DNA of 8,429 nt, taken from the NCBI GenBank assembly GCA_003562655.1, contig PWUC01000104.1, positions 1 through 8,429 of the forward strand, in the 5' to 3' direction. Made by a program: the position numbers and the translations under genes. Position 1 is the stretch's first letter. The number at the start of each line of letters is the position of its first letter. The notes beneath the pieces are model-generated. The model saw only the letters and a list, made by a program, of their open reading frames with translations. It did no database searches and was not told the DNA's origin. Source of the stretch: Clostridia bacterium (GTDB lineage: Bacteria; Bacillota_E; SLMV01; PUMD01). Below are positions 6,672-8,429 of this stretch, piece after piece.

Positions 6672-6798
6672 GGATGAAGCGCCCCGCCAGCGGTCATTCC
6701 TGCTGCACCGGCTGTTCATCGCCGCTGCCGTTCCCAATGGGCCCACCTCGCCTGTGTCCTCCGCCGGGACAGGTGACTGGAGGATCAACGTCGAAGCA

Positions 6799-6804
6799 CA
6801 TAAT
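6799..6804 (+). promoter_or_regulatory. Possible -10 box for the saccharopine dehydrogenase gene
   Basis: CATAAT matches five of six -10 consensus bases and lies 60 nt before GTG 6865. The best -35 candidate, GTGACT at 6773-6778, is 20 nt away, longer than ideal, so this is a weak call. Confidence 0.22.
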
Positions 6805-6864
6805 GGGGAAATGCCGGTGCTGATGATACGATTCTGACCGCGACTTTTTGGGAAGGGTGAAAGC

Positions 6865-8187
6865 GTGAAAAGGATACTTGTCCTGGGAGCCGGAAGAGTG
6901 TCTGGACCCTGCATTGAGTACCTGTTGGATCAGCCGGATCTGCAGCTGATGGTTGCCGACCTGGAGATCGAAAATGCCCGTCGTGTCGTCGGGGATCATC
7001 CCCGTGGTGAGACAATGGCCCTGGATGTCGGCGACGAGGATCCCCGTCCCGCAATAGAGGACAGCGACATCGTGGTGAACCTGCTCCCGGCGGGATACAT
7101 GCCGGCGATCGGGCGCATGTGTGTTGAAGCTGGAGTCCACATGATCGGCGCCACCTATGCCACCGAGGAGATCAAGGGACAGCACCGTCGGGCCCAGGAG
7201 TCGGACACGTTGATCCTTATGGAGGTGGGACTGGATCCCGGCATTGACCACATGATGGCGGTCAGAACGGCAGACAAACTGCGCCGGGAGGGGGCGACCA
7301 TTGAGGGATACCGTTCCCTGTGCGGGGCCATCCCTGCCCACTCGGCCAATGACAACCCCTTCGGGTACAAGTTCTCCTGGTCTCCGACCGGTGCTCTTGG
7401 GGCTGCGAGGCGACCGGCCCGTTATCTGAAGGATGGCCGCAAGGTCGAGATCCCCGGGGAGCTGACCATGAAACACTACTTCCTCAGTCATGTGCCGGGG
7501 GCCGGCTGGTTTGAATGCTATCCCAACGGCGATGCCCTCCCTTACCGCGAACTCTACGGAATGGAGGAGGTCACCGACATATACCGGGGAACCTACCGTT
7601 TCGTGGGATGGTGCGAGACCCTGGCCGCCATGGTGGAACTGGGAGCTCTGGATGAGGATCCAGTGGATCTGTCGGAGATGACCTACCGGCAGCTGACGGC
7701 AAGGATGGTGGGGGCACGGGACGCGGAGGATCTGCGGGCCCGGCTGGCGGAGCGACTGGGTGTGCCCGGACATGCGGCCGTCCTGGAAAGGATTGCCTGG
7801 CTGGGACTGATGGATGAGGATGAGATCCCGCTGGAGGAGGGATCGCCCCGGGATGTCACGGCCCAGCTCATGCTCGACCGGCTGGTGTATGCAGAAGAGG
7901 AGCGCGACATGGTGGTCATGACCCACGAGTATCATGTGCGCTACCCCGATGGTCAGAGAAAGAAGCTGCTCTCAACTTTCATCGACTACGGTGAGCCAGG
8001 AGGCCATTCTTCCATCGCCCGGACCACTGGTCTGCCGGTGGCAGTGGCCTGCAACCTGGTGGCCAGGGGAGAAATCGACCTGCGGGGTGTACAGATTCCG
8101 GTGATCCGGAGCATCTATGAACCCTCCCTGAAGGAGCTTGAGCGGCTGGGCATTCGCAGTCACGAGAGGGTGGAGGTTGGGCAGTAG
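6865..8187 (+). CDS. Saccharopine dehydrogenase, Lys9-type (L-glutamate-forming) family
   Basis: A 440-residue cytoplasmic oxidoreductase. The family interconverts saccharopine with glutamate and aminoadipate semialdehyde, using NAD(P). An N-terminal Rossmann domain carries VLGAGRVSGP (6-15) and an acidic Asp32 at the end of strand 2. Family blocks follow: NLLPAGY (72-78), GLDPGIDHMMA (122-132), NDNPFGYKFSWSPTG (162-176), YRGTYRFVGWCETL (240-253), and near the C-terminus GLPVAVACNLV and IYEPSLKELERLGI. The length is close to yeast Lys9 (446 by recollection). The start is GTG 6865, with GGAAGGG 8-14 nt upstream, and the glycine motif begins at the expected distance. No lysine-ketoglutarate reductase domain is fused or adjacent and no other lysine gene is visible, so the pathway direction (lysine breakdown, aminoadipate synthesis, or another opine-type substrate) is open. 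Confidence 0.9.
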   Translation: MKRILVLGAGRVSGPCIEYLLDQPDLQLMVADLEIENARRVVGDHPRGETMALDVGDEDPRPAIEDSDIVVNLLPAGYMPAIGRMCVEAGVHMIGATYATEEIKGQHRRAQESDTLILMEVGLDPGIDHMMAVRTADKLRREGATIEGYRSLCGAIPAHSANDNPFGYKFSWSPTGALGAARRPARYLKDGRKVEIPGELTMKHYFLSHVPGAGWFECYPNGDALPYRELYGMEEVTDIYRGTYRFVGWCETLAAMVELGALDEDPVDLSEMTYRQLTARMVGARDAEDLRARLAERLGVPGHAAVLERIAWLGLMDEDEIPLEEGSPRDVTAQLMLDRLVYAEEERDMVVMTHEYHVRYPDGQRKKLLSTFIDYGEPGGHSSIARTTGLPVAVACNLVARGEIDLRGVQIPVIRSIYEPSLKELERLGIRSHERVEVGQ

Positions 8188-8311
8188 GGTTTGAATATGG
8201 CCACAGGGCTTTTCTACGATGCCTCTTACCCAGTGGCTCAGCGGATGCGGGGGACGGATCACTGTCCGCAACCGGAGAAGCCACAGCAGAGGTGCCGGAC
8301 TCCGCGCTGCA

Positions 8312-8328
8312 GCCGCTGTATCAGCGGC
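8312..8328. repeat. Perfect 7-bp hairpin over the stop codon of the reductase gene
   Basis: GCCGCTG (8312-8318) and CAGCGGC (8322-8328) are exact reverse complements with a TAT loop, and the loop/arm includes the TGA of the minus-strand reductase gene (8321-8323). It sits between two convergent genes. No T-run follows on either strand, so it may act as a transcript-end barrier rather than a classical terminator. Confidence 0.45.
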
Positions 8329-8429
8329 AGAGGTACCCGGCATCTACCGATACCACAGAACCGGTAATCGCCCCTGCCGCGTCAGAGGCCAGAAAGGAGG
8401 CAGCGGTCCCGATCTCCTCCAGTTGAGTA
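8321..8429 (-). CDS. C-terminal end of a short-chain dehydrogenase/reductase (partial)
   Basis: On the minus strand the frame entering from the right edge runs 35 residues to TGA at 8323-8321. It reads EEIGTAASFLASDAAG, then AITGSVVSVDAGYLCR. This is the standard end of classical SDR proteins: the 'EEIG/VA..FLASD.A..ITG' block followed by the 'V.VDGG' tail, here VDAGY. The Rossmann fold and the Ser-Tyr-Lys catalytic site lie outside the window, so substrate and cofactor cannot be told. It converges with the saccharopine dehydrogenase gene, with 133 nt between the stops. The family call is firm despite the short length because the spacing of the conserved residues is exact. Confidence 0.82.
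   Translation of the reverse strand, partial: TQLEEIGTAASFLASDAAGAITGSVVSVDAGYLCR

Larger units (their letters stand above)
6503..6864. other. Divergent control region between kdgK and saccharopine dehydrogenase
   Basis: A 362-nt gap with genes reading outwards on both sides and no credible gene inside. It holds a good minus-strand promoter candidate, a perfect inverted repeat overlapping it, a 10-bp palindrome CCTGATCAGG (6569-6578) within the predicted kdgK leader, and a weaker plus-strand -10. Confidence 0.7.

Noticed and set aside
6694..7935. Long minus-strand open frame (413 codons) opposite the saccharopine dehydrogenase
   Set aside because: It is antisense to a clear enzyme gene, rich in His, Gln, Gly and Arg, and has no recognisable motif; such frames are common opposite GC-rich genes.
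8246..8270. TGCGG/CCGCA stem after the saccharopine dehydrogenase gene as a terminator
   Set aside because: The stem is 5 bp with a 15-nt loop, and no T-run follows on either strand.

Overview
The window is GC-rich (roughly 60 % by eye) bacterial chromosomal DNA. It starts inside one gene and ends inside another. Bacterial origin is suggested by Shine-Dalgarno-like sites (GGAG, GGGAGG, GAGGAGG), an exact TATAAT box, an ATGA-coupled sugar-acid operon, and enzymes of ordinary bacterial families. The phylum cannot be fixed from what is visible. No insertion sequence, phage gene, CRISPR array, tRNA or rRNA was found. Coding density is fairly low: four spacers of about 350-480 nt separate most transcription units.

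Layout: (1) 2-172 (+), the 56-residue C-terminus of an unrecognised protein. (2) 527-1651 (+), an intramembrane site-2 metalloprotease with two C-terminal CBS domains. (3) 2132-3268 (+), a class V-fold PLP-dependent enzyme. (4) Minus strand, a tight three-gene operon transcribed kdgK (6502-5552), eda/dgoA-like aldolase (5540-4890), dgoD (4893-3748). (5) A 362-nt divergent control region at 6503-6864. (6) 6865-8187 (+), a Lys9-type saccharopine dehydrogenase. (7) 8321-8429 (-), the C-terminal 35 residues of a short-chain dehydrogenase/reductase cut by the window edge.

The best-understood unit is the minus-strand operon. DgoD dehydrates D-galactonate to 2-keto-3-deoxygalactonate, the PfkB-family kinase phosphorylates the 2-keto-3-deoxy acid, and the aldolase splits the product into pyruvate and glyceraldehyde-3-phosphate. 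This is the phosphorylating De Ley-Doudoroff route, but a PfkB-type kinase occupies the place of the unrelated E. coli DgoK. No galactose dehydrogenase, lactonase, transporter or regulator gene is in the window. Upstream of kdgK, on the minus strand, are an exact TATAAT and a perfect CTCCAT-GCA-ATGGAG inverted repeat lying over the predicted -35. This is the most plausible regulatory signal in the window.

The remaining genes look like single-gene units with no obvious functional link. I did not find a clearly new biological system. The points most worth a second look are the predicted operator, the mixed-ancestry galactonate pathway, the stand-alone saccharopine dehydrogenase and the long spacers.
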